64,000 nucleotides of DNA from Pseudomonas entomophila (GTDB lineage: Bacteria > Pseudomonadota > Gammaproteobacteria > Pseudomonadales > Pseudomonadaceae): NCBI RefSeq assembly GCF_029193575.1, contig NZ_JARGCS010000024.1, positions 62,001-126,000 of the forward strand. Reading direction: 5' to 3'. Made by a program: the position numbers and the translations under genes. This document shows, one piece after another, positions 43,556 through 52,520 of the stretch; the stretch's first letter is position 1, and the number at the start of each line of letters is the position of its first letter. The notes below the pieces were generated by a model. That model ran no database searches, was not told the DNA's origin, and saw only the letters and a program-made list of their open reading frames with translations.

Positions 43556-45025
43556 GTGTCAGACAAGCAACTGTTCATCGCCGGGCAATGGTGCGCCGCG
43601 CGCAACGGGCGCCAGCGCGCCATCGTCAACCCGGCCAGCGAGGCGCCGCTGGCCCACGTGGCCGATGCCGGCAGCGAGGAGGTCGAGGCCGCGATAGCCG
43701 CCGCCCGCGAGGCCTTCGACCACGGCCCCTGGCCGCAGCTGCCGGCCACCGAGCGCAGCGCCCTGTTGTTGCGCCTGGCCACGGCCATCGACGCGGACGC
43801 CGCGCAGCTGGCGCGCCTGGAAACCCTCAACACCGGCAAGACCCTCGGTGAAAGCGAGGCGGACATCGCCTGCGTGGCGGCGACCTTCCGCTACTACGCC
43901 GGCCTGCTCGAAGCGCGCACCGACCAGGCCCACCCTCACGCCCCGGCGCACGTCATCAGCCTGGCGCGGCACGAACCGGTGGGCGTGTGCGCGTTGATCG
44001 TGCCGTGGAACTACCCGCTGCTGCAGACTGCCTGGAAGCTCGCCCCGGCGCTGGCGGCGGGCAACACGGTGGTGCTCAAGCCCAGCGAGCTGACGCCGCT
44101 GACCGCCTTGCGTCTGGCCGAGCTGCTGGCGGCGCTGCCGCTGCCGCCGGGGGTGTTCAACCTGGTGTGCGGCGACGGCGCCGTGGGCGGGCAACTGGCG
44201 GCCAGCCCGCGTGTCGACCTGGTGTCGTTCACCGGTGGCGCGGCGGCGGGGGCCAAGGTGATGTGCGCGGCCAGTGGCAACTTCAAGCGCGTGGCGCTGG
44301 AGCTAGGGGGCAAGAACCCGAACATCGTGTTCGCCGATGCCGACCTGGACGTGGCGCTGGACCAAGCGCTGAACGCGGTGTTCTTCAATGCCGGGCAGGT
44401 GTGTTCGGCGGGCTCGCGGTTGTTGCTGGAGGCGTCGATCCACGACGCCTTCGTCGAGCGCCTGGCGGCGCGTATCGAGGCGATCGTGCTGGGCGATGGC
44501 TTCGATGCGCATACGCAGATGGGGCCGTTGATTTCGGCGGCGCATCGTGAGCGGGTGCTGGCGCTGGTCCAGGCGGCGCAGGGGGAGGGCGCGCGGTTGC
44601 GTGCGGGCGGCGTGGTGCCTGCCGGGGCGCGGTTCGAGCAGGGGTTCTGGCTACGGCCGACGTTGCTGACCGAGGTGCATGCGGGCATGGGTATCGCCCG
44701 TGAGGAGATCTTCGGGCCGGTGATCACCGTGGAGCGTTTCGAAGGGGAAGAGCAGGCGCTGCGGCTGGCCAACGACACGGTCTATGGGCTGGCCGCGGGC
44801 GTTTGGACCCGCGACCTGGCACGGGCCAACCGCCTGGCGCGGCGGTTGCGGGTCGGGACGCTATGGATCAACGACTACAACGCGGCGTTTCCCCAGGCGC
44901 CGTGGGGGGGCTTCAAGGCCAGTGGGATCGGGCGTGAGCTGTCGCTGGCGGGGCTGGAGGAGTTCAGCGAGGTGAAGCATGTGTACCTGAACTGTGAGCC
45001 GCAGGGGCTGGGCTGGTTTGGGTGA
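43556..45025 (+). CDS. Aldehyde dehydrogenase, betaine-aldehyde dehydrogenase (BetB)-like
   Basis: A 489-residue NAD(P)-dependent enzyme starting at GTG behind CAGAGGAGAG. Key residues are the catalytic cysteine in FNAGQVCSAGSR, the glutamate in ALELGGKNPN and the oxyanion asparagine in PWNYPLLQTAWK. The length and ELVEEF-like C-terminal region (LSLAGLEEFSEVKHVYLN) are as in BetB. It could oxidise the aldehyde made by the GMC enzyme at 36669. It is divergent from the aldolase operon across the paired operator. Confidence 0.92.
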   Translation: MSDKQLFIAGQWCAARNGRQRAIVNPASEAPLAHVADAGSEEVEAAIAAAREAFDHGPWPQLPATERSALLLRLATAIDADAAQLARLETLNTGKTLGESEADIACVAATFRYYAGLLEARTDQAHPHAPAHVISLARHEPVGVCALIVPWNYPLLQTAWKLAPALAAGNTVVLKPSELTPLTALRLAELLAALPLPPGVFNLVCGDGAVGGQLAASPRVDLVSFTGGAAAGAKVMCAASGNFKRVALELGGKNPNIVFADADLDVALDQALNAVFFNAGQVCSAGSRLLLEASIHDAFVERLAARIEAIVLGDGFDAHTQMGPLISAAHRERVLALVQAAQGEGARLRAGGVVPAGARFEQGFWLRPTLLTEVHAGMGIAREEIFGPVITVERFEGEEQALRLANDTVYGLAAGVWTRDLARANRLARRLRVGTLWINDYNAAFPQAPWGGFKASGIGRELSLAGLEEFSEVKHVYLNCEPQGLGWFG

Positions 45026-45108
45026 ACTGGGGCGGCGGCGACCTCGCCGCAGCCTATCCACACATCGAAAAAGCGGCGACGCCTCACAAGGCATTGCGCC
45101 TCCGGGGT

Positions 45109-45128
45109 TATCCTGCATCTGTAGGATA
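45109..45128. promoter_or_regulatory. lux-box-like 20-bp palindrome
   Basis: TATCCTGCATCTGTAGGATA has 8 of 10 positions symmetric and the length of a LuxR-type site. It lies 127 bp upstream of a LuxR-family regulator gene. Confidence 0.4.
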
Positions 45129-45254
45129 GCCGTCGTCCATTTCCTTGGAGATACTCGTTTCAGGCCCTGCCCTTCAAACGTGGCCGCTCACTGATGACTG
45201 GGAACCGCCTGACGGTTCACATAAAAATAACAAAGTCGCAGCCAGGTATTTGCC

Positions 45255-46238
45255 ATGAGCACCCATGATGATCATTGCATCCGTGCCAGCCATCTTGCCG
45301 CGTTCAACGCTTTGGCGCTTGAGCTGCAACGGCTGGCACAGGACGAGCCGCTGTCGAACTTCCACCGCCAGGCGTTGCTGCGCTTGCAAGGGCTGGTCGG
45401 TTTCGACAAGGCCTGGTGGGGGCGTGCCGCCGTGATCGACGGCCTGCCGGAAGAGCACAGTAGCCACCTATTCCAGCTCCCCGAGGCTTACGTGGACGAT
45501 TGGCTGTCGATCCGTGAGCAGGACATCACCGTGTCCCTCGTGCATGCCAACCCTGGGCGCTCGGTCGTTATCGACAGCCAGGCCCAGGAGACGCCAGCGG
45601 GCCTTCGTTGGCTGGGGCAGAAGTACGCTTTCGGGGAATTCCTCTGCGTCATCCATATCGACCTGCAGACCCAGCTCAGGGAGCACCTGACGCTCTACCG
45701 CAAGGCCACGGATGCGCCGTTCACGGCGACCGACCAGTTATTGCTCGATCATCTGATGCCGCACCTGGTCGCCGCCGAAGGTGTCAGCCAGGTGCGTGCC
45801 CTGGTCGCGCTGCGCGAGACCCTGGATGGGCCCAATACCCTGTCCGTGGCCATCTGCGACCGCCAGGGCATCCTGCACTACGCCGAGCGCGGCTTCGTCC
45901 AGCGCTTGCTGGTCGAGTACCCCGACTGGAGCGGGCCGCGCCTGCCCCGGGAGGTCAGCCCCGGCGGCTACCATGGGCGTCGCCTGATCGTCGATTCCAG
46001 CCAGGTCGGTGACCTGTACCTGCTGATCGCCCACCCCTGCTCGGCCCTGGCGCAGCTCAGTGCGCGCGAAGAGGCCGTGGCCAAGCGTTTCGGAGGTGGC
46101 AGTACCTACAAGGAAATCGCCCGTGACCTGGGCCTGGCGCCCAATACCGTTCGCCACCATATCCGAAGCATCTACGGCAAGCTGGGCGTCAACGGCAAGG
46201 CCGGTATCGCACACCTGTTGCATCCCCCCCTCAGCTAG
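45255..46238 (+). CDS. LuxR family transcriptional regulator
   Basis: A 327-residue regulator with a C-terminal LuxR helix-turn-helix (STYKEIARDLGLAPNTVRHH at about residues 282-301). The N-terminal 230 residues show neither the acyl-homoserine-lactone domain landmarks nor a receiver domain; they look like a GAF/PAS-type sensor. It is upstream of a channel, MFS transporter and deacetylase gene set in the same direction, and probably controls them. Confidence 0.88.
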   Translation: MSTHDDHCIRASHLAAFNALALELQRLAQDEPLSNFHRQALLRLQGLVGFDKAWWGRAAVIDGLPEEHSSHLFQLPEAYVDDWLSIREQDITVSLVHANPGRSVVIDSQAQETPAGLRWLGQKYAFGEFLCVIHIDLQTQLREHLTLYRKATDAPFTATDQLLLDHLMPHLVAAEGVSQVRALVALRETLDGPNTLSVAICDRQGILHYAERGFVQRLLVEYPDWSGPRLPREVSPGGYHGRRLIVDSSQVGDLYLLIAHPCSALAQLSAREEAVAKRFGGGSTYKEIARDLGLAPNTVRHHIRSIYGKLGVNGKAGIAHLLHPPLS

Positions 46239-46377
46239 CCCTGTTCGTCCCTACCCGTTGTAACCCAACCCTCCACTGAACCGTTTTCAGACCCGCCCGC
46301 CGTCCATGACAGCGGGGTTGGGGAAGATTTGCCTGCCGATTGCCACCACCACGATAACTCGACAGAGGATCACTCCC

Positions 46378-47247
46378 ATGCTGTACCGTTGCGTGCAATT
46401 GCTATCGATCGTTGGAGTCCTCGTCCTGGGCAATGCCCAGGCGGCTGACTTCAACGCTCGGGACTTCTTCTCGGCGCCTGCAGGGACCAGCGCTGCCATC
46501 GTTTATCTGCCGGTCACGCGGGCCAATGAATTCCGCGGCGCTAACGGCAGTGACAAGCACGCCGACCTCTCGGTCAACGCGCTGGTCTATCGCCAGATCT
46601 GGTTCAGTGACCTGTGCGGCACGCTGTGCACGCCTCAGTTCGTCGTGCCCTACGTCGACATCGATGCACGCCTGCCCGGGGCGAACGGCAGCGCCCATGA
46701 GCGCGGCATCGGCGACCCGCAGATCGGCGGCACGTTGTTCTTCATCAACGACCCCCAGTCACGCACCTACAGCGGCCTGCTGACCATGCTCAGCGTGCCG
46801 GTCGGTGAGTATCACGGGCGCAACCCGGATGTGTCGCCAGGCACCAACCGCTGGGGCCTGACGTTCAACTACAACTACACCCAGGGCGTTGGCGAGAAGT
46901 GGGTGCTCGAGGCCAACCTTGAAGCCCAGCTCTACGGCAAGAACGATGACTACTACGGCGTCGACTTCGAGCAGAAGCCCCTCTACCGCCTGCAGGCATT
47001 CGCCTCTTACGACTTCACCCCTGCCACGTATGGCGCACTTCGCCTGATTCATGCCGACGGTGGTGAACTGAAGATCAACGGCAATGCGATCGACGATACC
47101 CATCAACGCTATACCCAGGTCGGTTTCGAAGTCGGCCACTGGCTGGACCGCAGTAACCAGGTGCTGCTGGGTTTGACACGCAACGTGGCCAGCGACAACG
47201 CCTTCGTCCAGAACAACCTCCTGTTGCGCTTCGTCCACGTGTTCTGA
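46378..47247 (+). CDS. SphA/MetA-type outer-membrane transporter
   Basis: A 289-residue protein with signal peptide (start 46378, AGAGGATC upstream) ending in AQA. The mature part is a beta-barrel of the family annotated as MetA-pathway of phenol degradation: PYVDIDARLPGANG, GDPQIGGTLFF and TNRWGLTFNYNY are typical. Such proteins are thought to pass hydrophobic or aromatic substrates through the outer membrane. It ends in FVHVF, a normal barrel-terminal strand. It is followed 10 bp later by an MFS gene. Confidence 0.85.
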   Translation: MLYRCVQLLSIVGVLVLGNAQAADFNARDFFSAPAGTSAAIVYLPVTRANEFRGANGSDKHADLSVNALVYRQIWFSDLCGTLCTPQFVVPYVDIDARLPGANGSAHERGIGDPQIGGTLFFINDPQSRTYSGLLTMLSVPVGEYHGRNPDVSPGTNRWGLTFNYNYTQGVGEKWVLEANLEAQLYGKNDDYYGVDFEQKPLYRLQAFASYDFTPATYGALRLIHADGGELKINGNAIDDTHQRYTQVGFEVGHWLDRSNQVLLGLTRNVASDNAFVQNNLLLRFVHVF

Positions 47248-47257
47248 GGACCCGTCC

Positions 47258-48439
47258 ATGTCTCTATTCTCTGCAATCGGGCTGGCGCCCTTGCGCTTGC
47301 TGGCCATCGTCCTGTTCGCGGCCATCGTGCCAAGCGTACTGATGACGGCCCCTGTGGTCGCGACCCAATATGCAACCCAGCTTGGCCTGGGCCCTGCACG
47401 CATTGGCCAGCTGTTCTCGGTGGAGCTCTTCGCGATGAGCCTGGCCACGCTGCCTGCCTACTTCTGGCAGGTGCGCTGGGACTGGCGACAGGTCGCCCGT
47501 GGTGCGGCGCTGCTGTTCATCCTGGCCAACCTGGCCTCGGCATGGAGCAATGACTACGGTGCGTTGCTGGCCCTGCGCGCAGTCAGCGCACTGGCGGGTG
47601 GAACCCTCATGGTCATCTGCATTGCCAGCGCGGCGGGCAGTGCACAGCCTGACCGTGTCTATGGGTTGTGGGTCAGCGGCCAGTTGATTCTCGGGGCGCT
47701 TGGCCTGTGGCTGTTGCCGCCGCTGTTCGCCAGCATCGGGCTGAAGGCGCTGTACCTGAGCCTGGCATTGCTGATGTTGCTGTGCCTGCCCCTGGCGGGT
47801 GCATTCCCACCCTCGGCACCTATCGCCCCGGGGAATGCCTCGCGTGCCGCCGGGGCGCACCGCTGGTTGCCTGGGTTGTGCGGTCTGTTCGCGGTGCTGC
47901 TGTTCTACATCGGGCTCAGCGCGGTCTGGACCTTCATCGGCAGCATCGCGGGCGCCGCTCAGATCGACCCCGCTAGCAGCGGCCTCATTCTGTCCGTGGC
48001 CACACTGCTGGGGATCGTCGGCTCCATCGTTGCCACGCTGATCGGCCCGCGCTGGCCACGTACCGTGCTGTTGCTGCTCGGCTATGCGCTGATGGTCGGT
48101 GCCGTGTGCCTGCTGCTGGGAACGCCTGACGCCGCACGCTTCGCGTTAGCGGCGTTGCTGTTCAAGTACAGCTGGACCTTCGTGCTGCCGTTCGTGCTCG
48201 CCAGCCTCGCTGACCGCGATCACCAGGGGCGCCTGATGAACAGCGTCAACCTGGTCATTGGCGGTGGCCTGGCCCTCGGCCCGGTCATCGCCGGGCCCGT
48301 ACTGGAAAGCCCCCTGGGCATGTCGACGGTACTGCTGGGCAGCGCCTGCTGCCTGCTGCTGTCGCTCGTTGTACTGATGCCTGGCCAGCTTCGTCGGCCT
48401 GGTGTCATTCATTCTCTGACCACAAAAGGAGTTTCCTGA
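47258..48439 (+). CDS. MFS transporter
   Basis: A 393-residue inner-membrane protein with twelve predicted membrane segments arranged as two halves around a polar loop near residue 185. No ligand-specific signature could be read. Gene order outer-membrane channel, MFS carrier, deacetylase suggests import of a substrate that the next enzyme deacetylates. Its TGA overlaps the ATG of the deacetylase gene by one base. Confidence 0.88.
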   Translation: MSLFSAIGLAPLRLLAIVLFAAIVPSVLMTAPVVATQYATQLGLGPARIGQLFSVELFAMSLATLPAYFWQVRWDWRQVARGAALLFILANLASAWSNDYGALLALRAVSALAGGTLMVICIASAAGSAQPDRVYGLWVSGQLILGALGLWLLPPLFASIGLKALYLSLALLMLLCLPLAGAFPPSAPIAPGNASRAAGAHRWLPGLCGLFAVLLFYIGLSAVWTFIGSIAGAAQIDPASSGLILSVATLLGIVGSIVATLIGPRWPRTVLLLLGYALMVGAVCLLLGTPDAARFALAALLFKYSWTFVLPFVLASLADRDHQGRLMNSVNLVIGGGLALGPVIAGPVLESPLGMSTVLLGSACCLLLSLVVLMPGQLRRPGVIHSLTTKGVS

Positions 48440-49548
48440 TGACACGACGGACAGCGTTCTTCTCCGATGAACTGTGCTTCTGGCATAGCGCGGGCATGCA
48501 TGCACTGGTGCTCCCGGTCGGTGGCTGGGTACAGCCGCCTGCGGCCACCGGCTTCGCCGAGTCCCCTGAAACCAAGCGGCGGCTCAAGAGCCTGCTGGAG
48601 GTGTCGGGGCTCAGCCGCGCGTTGAAACAGTGCACCGCCGAGCCCGCCAGCGAAGCTGACTTGCTGCGTATCCACCCAGCAGCCTACCTGGCACGCTTCA
48701 AGGCACTCAGCGATGCCGGCGGTGGCGAATTGGGCCCGCAGGCACCGATCGGCCCAGGCTCTTATGAAATCGCCAAGCTCTCCGCTGGCCTGGCGATCGC
48801 AGCCGTCGATGCGGTGATGCGCGGTGAGGTCGACAACGCCTACTCGCTGTCCCGCCCACCGGGGCACCATTGCTTGGCCGACCAGGCCATGGGCTTCTGC
48901 TTCCTGGCCAACATCCCGATCGCCATCGAAGCGGCCAAGGCACGCCATGGCCTCAAGCGGGTCGCGGTGATCGACTGGGACGTCCACCATGGCAATGGCA
49001 CGCAATCAATCTACGAAAACCGCAGCGATGTGCTGACCATTTCGTTGCACCAGGAGCACTGCTACCCACCGGGCTACAGCGGTGTCGAGGACCGCGGGCG
49101 TGGCGAAGGCCAGGGCTGCAACCTGAATATCCCCTTGCTCGCGGGCAGTGGCCATGACGCCTATCTGCAGGCCATGCAACAGATCGTGGTGCCGGCGTTG
49201 GCGCGTTTCCAGCCAGAGTTGATCGTGGTCGCTTGCGGCTATGACGCCAATGCGGTGGACCCGTTGGCCCGTATGCTGTTGCACAGCGATTCGTTCCGCG
49301 CCATGACCGCGATCGTGCGTGAGGCCGCCGAGCGCCATTGCAACGGGCGCCTGGTGCTGGTGCACGAGGGGGGGTACGCGGAAGCCTATGTGCCGTTCTG
49401 CGGCCTGGCCGCTATCGAGGAATTGGCGGGCCTACGCACGTCGGTGGAAGACCCGATGCTCGAGCTTATCCAGATGCAGCAACCGGGTGCTGAACATAGC
49501 CGGTTCCTGGAGGGCTATGTCGAGGGCCTGGCCCAGCGCTTGGCCTGA
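48439..49548 (+). CDS. Class II histone-deacetylase-like amidohydrolase (HDAH type)
   Basis: A 369-residue zinc amidohydrolase, the same length as the well-studied bacterial HDAH. The charge-relay histidines are His143/His144 (RPPGHHC), the zinc ligands Asp181 and His183 (DWDVHHGNGTQ) and a later aspartate (CGYDANAVDPLARM), and the catalytic tyrosine is in VHEGGYAEAY. Bacterial relatives deacetylate acetylpolyamines or other N-acyl amides. The coupled transporter genes suggest a catabolic or detoxifying role for an acetylated compound; the substrate is unknown. Confidence 0.92.
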   Translation: MTRRTAFFSDELCFWHSAGMHALVLPVGGWVQPPAATGFAESPETKRRLKSLLEVSGLSRALKQCTAEPASEADLLRIHPAAYLARFKALSDAGGGELGPQAPIGPGSYEIAKLSAGLAIAAVDAVMRGEVDNAYSLSRPPGHHCLADQAMGFCFLANIPIAIEAAKARHGLKRVAVIDWDVHHGNGTQSIYENRSDVLTISLHQEHCYPPGYSGVEDRGRGEGQGCNLNIPLLAGSGHDAYLQAMQQIVVPALARFQPELIVVACGYDANAVDPLARMLLHSDSFRAMTAIVREAAERHCNGRLVLVHEGGYAEAYVPFCGLAAIEELAGLRTSVEDPMLELIQMQQPGAEHSRFLEGYVEGLAQRLA

Positions 49549-49589
49549 TGCGCAGGGCGTGCCTGGCGGTGGCCGGGCATGCCGCCCCC

Positions 49590-50591
49590 CTAGGTTCGCG
49601 AAGCCGGAGGCGACTCGTGCAAGGCGAACTTCTTGCGGTATTCGCGGGGTATCAAGCCAGTGAACTTCTTGAACATCTGGCGAAAGGTGCCGGCATCCTG
49701 GTAACCCACTTCTCCGGCCACGCTCTCGATGGGGCGCTGGGTAAGCTCGAGCAGTTCACGGGCCTTCTCGATGCGCATGCGTTGGAGGTATTCGTTGGGT
49801 TTGTAGCCCGTGGCGGCGCTGAACCGGCGCAGGAAGGTGCGTTCGCCCAGGGCTGCACAAGTGGCCATCTGCGCGGAGGTGATCCCGCCCAGCGATTGGT
49901 TGCTCAGCCAGCGCTGCACTTTCAATATCACTTCATCACCGTGGCTGAAGTTGGGTTTGAAGGTGATGAAGTGCTGTTGTGAGTGGCGACCTGGGTCAGC
50001 GACCAGGAAGCGTGCGGTATGGCTGGCGATGGTCGCGCCCAGCAGGCGGTTGACGATCGAAAGGCCCAGGTCGATCCAGGCGGTCAGCCCGCCAGCGGTA
50101 ATGATGTCGCCTTCGTCGATGAGCAGTTTGTCCGCTTCTACCCGTACCTTCGGAAAACCGTTGGCGAGTTCGTGGGCCAGGGCCCAATGGGTGGTTGCAC
50201 GGCGGCCATCGAGCAGTCCTGAGTGCGCCAGAATGAAGGCCCCCGCGCACACGGAACCGATGATTGCGCCCTGCTGGTACTGCTCCCGTAGCCAGTCGAT
50301 CAAGGGGGCGATCTGCACCGGGGCCGGGCGCTGGTTCAGGCAGGGCGGCGCGAGGAGGATCGTGGCGTTTTCGTCGTGGCCGGGGTGGGTATCGAAGTCG
50401 CACTCCATGCGTTTCAAATCATCCGCCAAACGCCAATGGCGCACCCTGATCGGCGGTTGCTTCGCGCCCAGTTGTTCCAGTGCAATACGGTTGGCGACAT
50501 GAAAGAGATCGGTCAAGCCGTGCACCGCCGCCAACTGAGCGCCAGGATAAAGCAGCAAGCCAATATCCTTCATCGTGCGGTCGATGGGCAT
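49590..50591 (-). CDS. GlxA family AraC-type regulator with DJ-1/PfpI domain
   Basis: A 333-residue regulator. Residues 8-190 form a DJ-1/PfpI fold that keeps the cysteine elbow (IGSVCAGAFILAHSGLL). The AraC helix-turn-helix pair is at the C-terminus (LGERTFLRRFSAATGYKPNE and GEVGYQDAGTFRQMFKKFTG). It is divergent from a cysteine-hydrolase gene across a 99-bp gap, a common control arrangement. Confidence 0.92.
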   Translation of the reverse strand: MPIDRTMKDIGLLLYPGAQLAAVHGLTDLFHVANRIALEQLGAKQPPIRVRHWRLADDLKRMECDFDTHPGHDENATILLAPPCLNQRPAPVQIAPLIDWLREQYQQGAIIGSVCAGAFILAHSGLLDGRRATTHWALAHELANGFPKVRVEADKLLIDEGDIITAGGLTAWIDLGLSIVNRLLGATIASHTARFLVADPGRHSQQHFITFKPNFSHGDEVILKVQRWLSNQSLGGITSAQMATCAALGERTFLRRFSAATGYKPNEYLQRMRIEKARELLELTQRPIESVAGEVGYQDAGTFRQMFKKFTGLIPREYRKKFALHESPPASRT

Positions 50592-50690
50592 GTGTCAGTA
50601 TTCCTTGTGTAAATGTCGTTATATACCGTGTTAACTGCGAGTTGGCGTGTTTACGCTTTGCACTCATTGTTTATTGAGTGAGGGATGACC

Positions 50691-51245
50691 ATGGCAACGC
50701 AGGCGCTGATTATTGTCGACTTCCAGAACGATTATTTTCCGGGTGGCAAATGGTTGTTGGAAGGGATCCAGAGTGCTGCCGATAATGCGGTGCGAGCGCT
50801 GGAGCACGCAAGGGCGACAGGGCAGGCGGTGATTCATGTGCGGCATGAGTTCGCTGACGAGCAAGCACCGTTCCTGGCCGCGGGCTCCGAGGGCGCGCGC
50901 GTCTACCCGGGCCTGGCGGAGCAGGGCGATGAGCCGGTGATCGTCAAGCAGCAGGTCAATGCCTTCAAGGACACGCGGTTGGAGGCCCTGCTGGATGAGT
51001 TGGGCATTGAGCAGTTACTGGTGGTCGGCAACATGAGCCATGTTTGTGTCGATGCCATTGTGCGAGCCGGTGCGGACCTTGGCTATAAGATCACCGTGCT
51101 GCACGATGCGTGCGCCACGCATGATCAAATGTTCAATGGCGCGAAGATTTCGGCGGCTGAAGTGCAAGGTGCATTCATGGCGGGGCTGGCATTTGGGTAT
51201 GCCGAGGTTGTGTCCACGGATAATTACTTGGCGACCTATCGCTGA
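50691..51245 (+). CDS. Isochorismatase family cysteine hydrolase
   Basis: A 184-residue enzyme. The catalytic triad is visible as Asp in IIVDFQNDYF, Lys in VIVKQQVNAF and Cys in GNMSHVCVDAIVRAG. The start at 50691 is preferred because GAGGG is then 6 bp upstream. Relatives hydrolyse nicotinamide, ureidomalonate or similar amides. The adjacent GlxA-type regulator is the probable controller. Substrate not known. Confidence 0.9.
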   Translation: MATQALIIVDFQNDYFPGGKWLLEGIQSAADNAVRALEHARATGQAVIHVRHEFADEQAPFLAAGSEGARVYPGLAEQGDEPVIVKQQVNAFKDTRLEALLDELGIEQLLVVGNMSHVCVDAIVRAGADLGYKITVLHDACATHDQMFNGAKISAAEVQGAFMAGLAFGYAEVVSTDNYLATYR

Positions 51246-51264
51246 CAGGTGTGTCGCGCGATAA

Positions 51265-51636
51265 GTGGCCATGTTGTTGCATGGCAATGAAAACATCGTA
51301 TGCGCCGATGCGGGCTACACCGGCCTGGAGAAAAGGCCAGAGCATGCGGGACGGCAAGTGATCTGGCAGATCGCAGCCCGCCGCAGTACCTACAAGCACC
51401 TGAGCAAACGCAGTGTGCTCTACAAAGCCAAACGTCAGATCGAGAAGGTCAAGGCACAGGCCCGGGCGAAAGTCGAACATCCCTTCCGTGTGATCAAGCG
51501 TCAGTTCGGTTATGTGAAAACCCGCTTCCGTGGCTTGGCCAAGAACACGGCACAGCTGAGCACGCTGTTTGCGCTGTCGAATCTGTGGATGGTGCGCCGC
51601 CATTTATTGGCTGTTGCGGGAGAGGTGCGCCCGTGA
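51265..51636 (+). pseudogene. IS5 family transposase, C-terminal remnant
   Basis: The frame begins abruptly inside an IS5-type DDE transposase: NIVCADAGYTGLEKRPEH (second catalytic aspartate) and KAKVEHPFRVIKRQFG-like text (glutamate) are present, then the usual ending. The N-terminal half with the first aspartate is absent. It is therefore a truncated relic and cannot transpose. It marks the left edge of the AT-richer island. Confidence 0.88.
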
Positions 51637-51728
51637 GAGCAGATAACCAAGGCGTTGCCTTGGTTATCCAATAATCAGCGGCTGAAAATCGGGCGTTTCG
51701 GCATCCCCAAGCCGCCTATTTCCGGCTG

Positions 51729-52310
51729 ATGGACAACTTGTTCGGAGTTTCCCTAGGTTGGGCTAAATTTGTCAGTCCCCAAATGAAGCAGTACTTCCGT
51801 CGCTATCTGCTGTGTACGAAGTTTGACGCAAAAACGATCACAATCCGGCTAGATCACGATTCTGCTGAGGCATCGCTGAGGGCGCCACGAGGTCCAGCAA
51901 ATCATCTTGCCGAGGTGATCAAGCGGACCTTGGCAAAACTGGGCATCGAGGCTGAGCTTGCCTTCAATTTAGAGTTCAATCATACCGGCAACACTGAGAA
52001 CCATCCGCTCCACATCCATGGTGCACTATGTCTCCCGGGGGCCAGGGTAGATGAGGTCTCAGGGGCACTCAGGAAAGCGTTGGCGATGGATTACAGGCAA
52101 CGCTACTCGAATCTTGCCGTGTACATAGAAAGGCCTCGAAGCGCTCACTTGTGGGCTGTGTACTGTATTAAGGAATGTGGCATCACCGCTTGTAGGCTCG
52201 AGGCTGAGCGAGGCCGAAAAGGCAGTCCGGACTACTCCTCTCAAAAATTGACACAGGAGGCGAAAGCTTTCTATGAGGAGATCGCTGCTTGGCTTCTCGC
52301 CTGTGGATAG
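51729..52310 (+). CDS. Putative HUH/Rep-like protein of unknown function
   Basis: A 193-residue protein with no close named family. It contains His95-Ile-His97 in HPLHIHGAL and, 48 residues later, Tyr145 in WAVYCIKECG. The pair HxH plus Y-C-x-K-E resembles motifs II and III of rolling-circle replication (HUH) endonucleases. No helicase domain follows. The ribosome binding site is weak and the start uncertain. It lies between the IS5 relic and the defence-like operon, with low GC like the rest of the island. Function as a nickase or replication-derived protein is inference from two motifs. Confidence 0.55.
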   Translation: MDNLFGVSLGWAKFVSPQMKQYFRRYLLCTKFDAKTITIRLDHDSAEASLRAPRGPANHLAEVIKRTLAKLGIEAELAFNLEFNHTGNTENHPLHIHGALCLPGARVDEVSGALRKALAMDYRQRYSNLAVYIERPRSAHLWAVYCIKECGITACRLEAERGRKGSPDYSSQKLTQEAKAFYEEIAAWLLACG

Positions 52311-52520
52311 CCTAGCCGGGATGACTTGCATGGCTGTTTTGTTATGCTTTCAGGGCTATGCTCTGTCTCGAGCTCTGAAGAAGCCGAGTAGGCGTCTGCG
52401 CGTAGAATCTAAGCTGGGCTCAGCATCTGCTGGCTTCTGATGGTAGAGTCCGAATACTCCTCCAAACCTGAGCCTGTCGCCCCGTTTGGTAACCCCACAA
52501 AACGTATTACTGAGGGCCCC

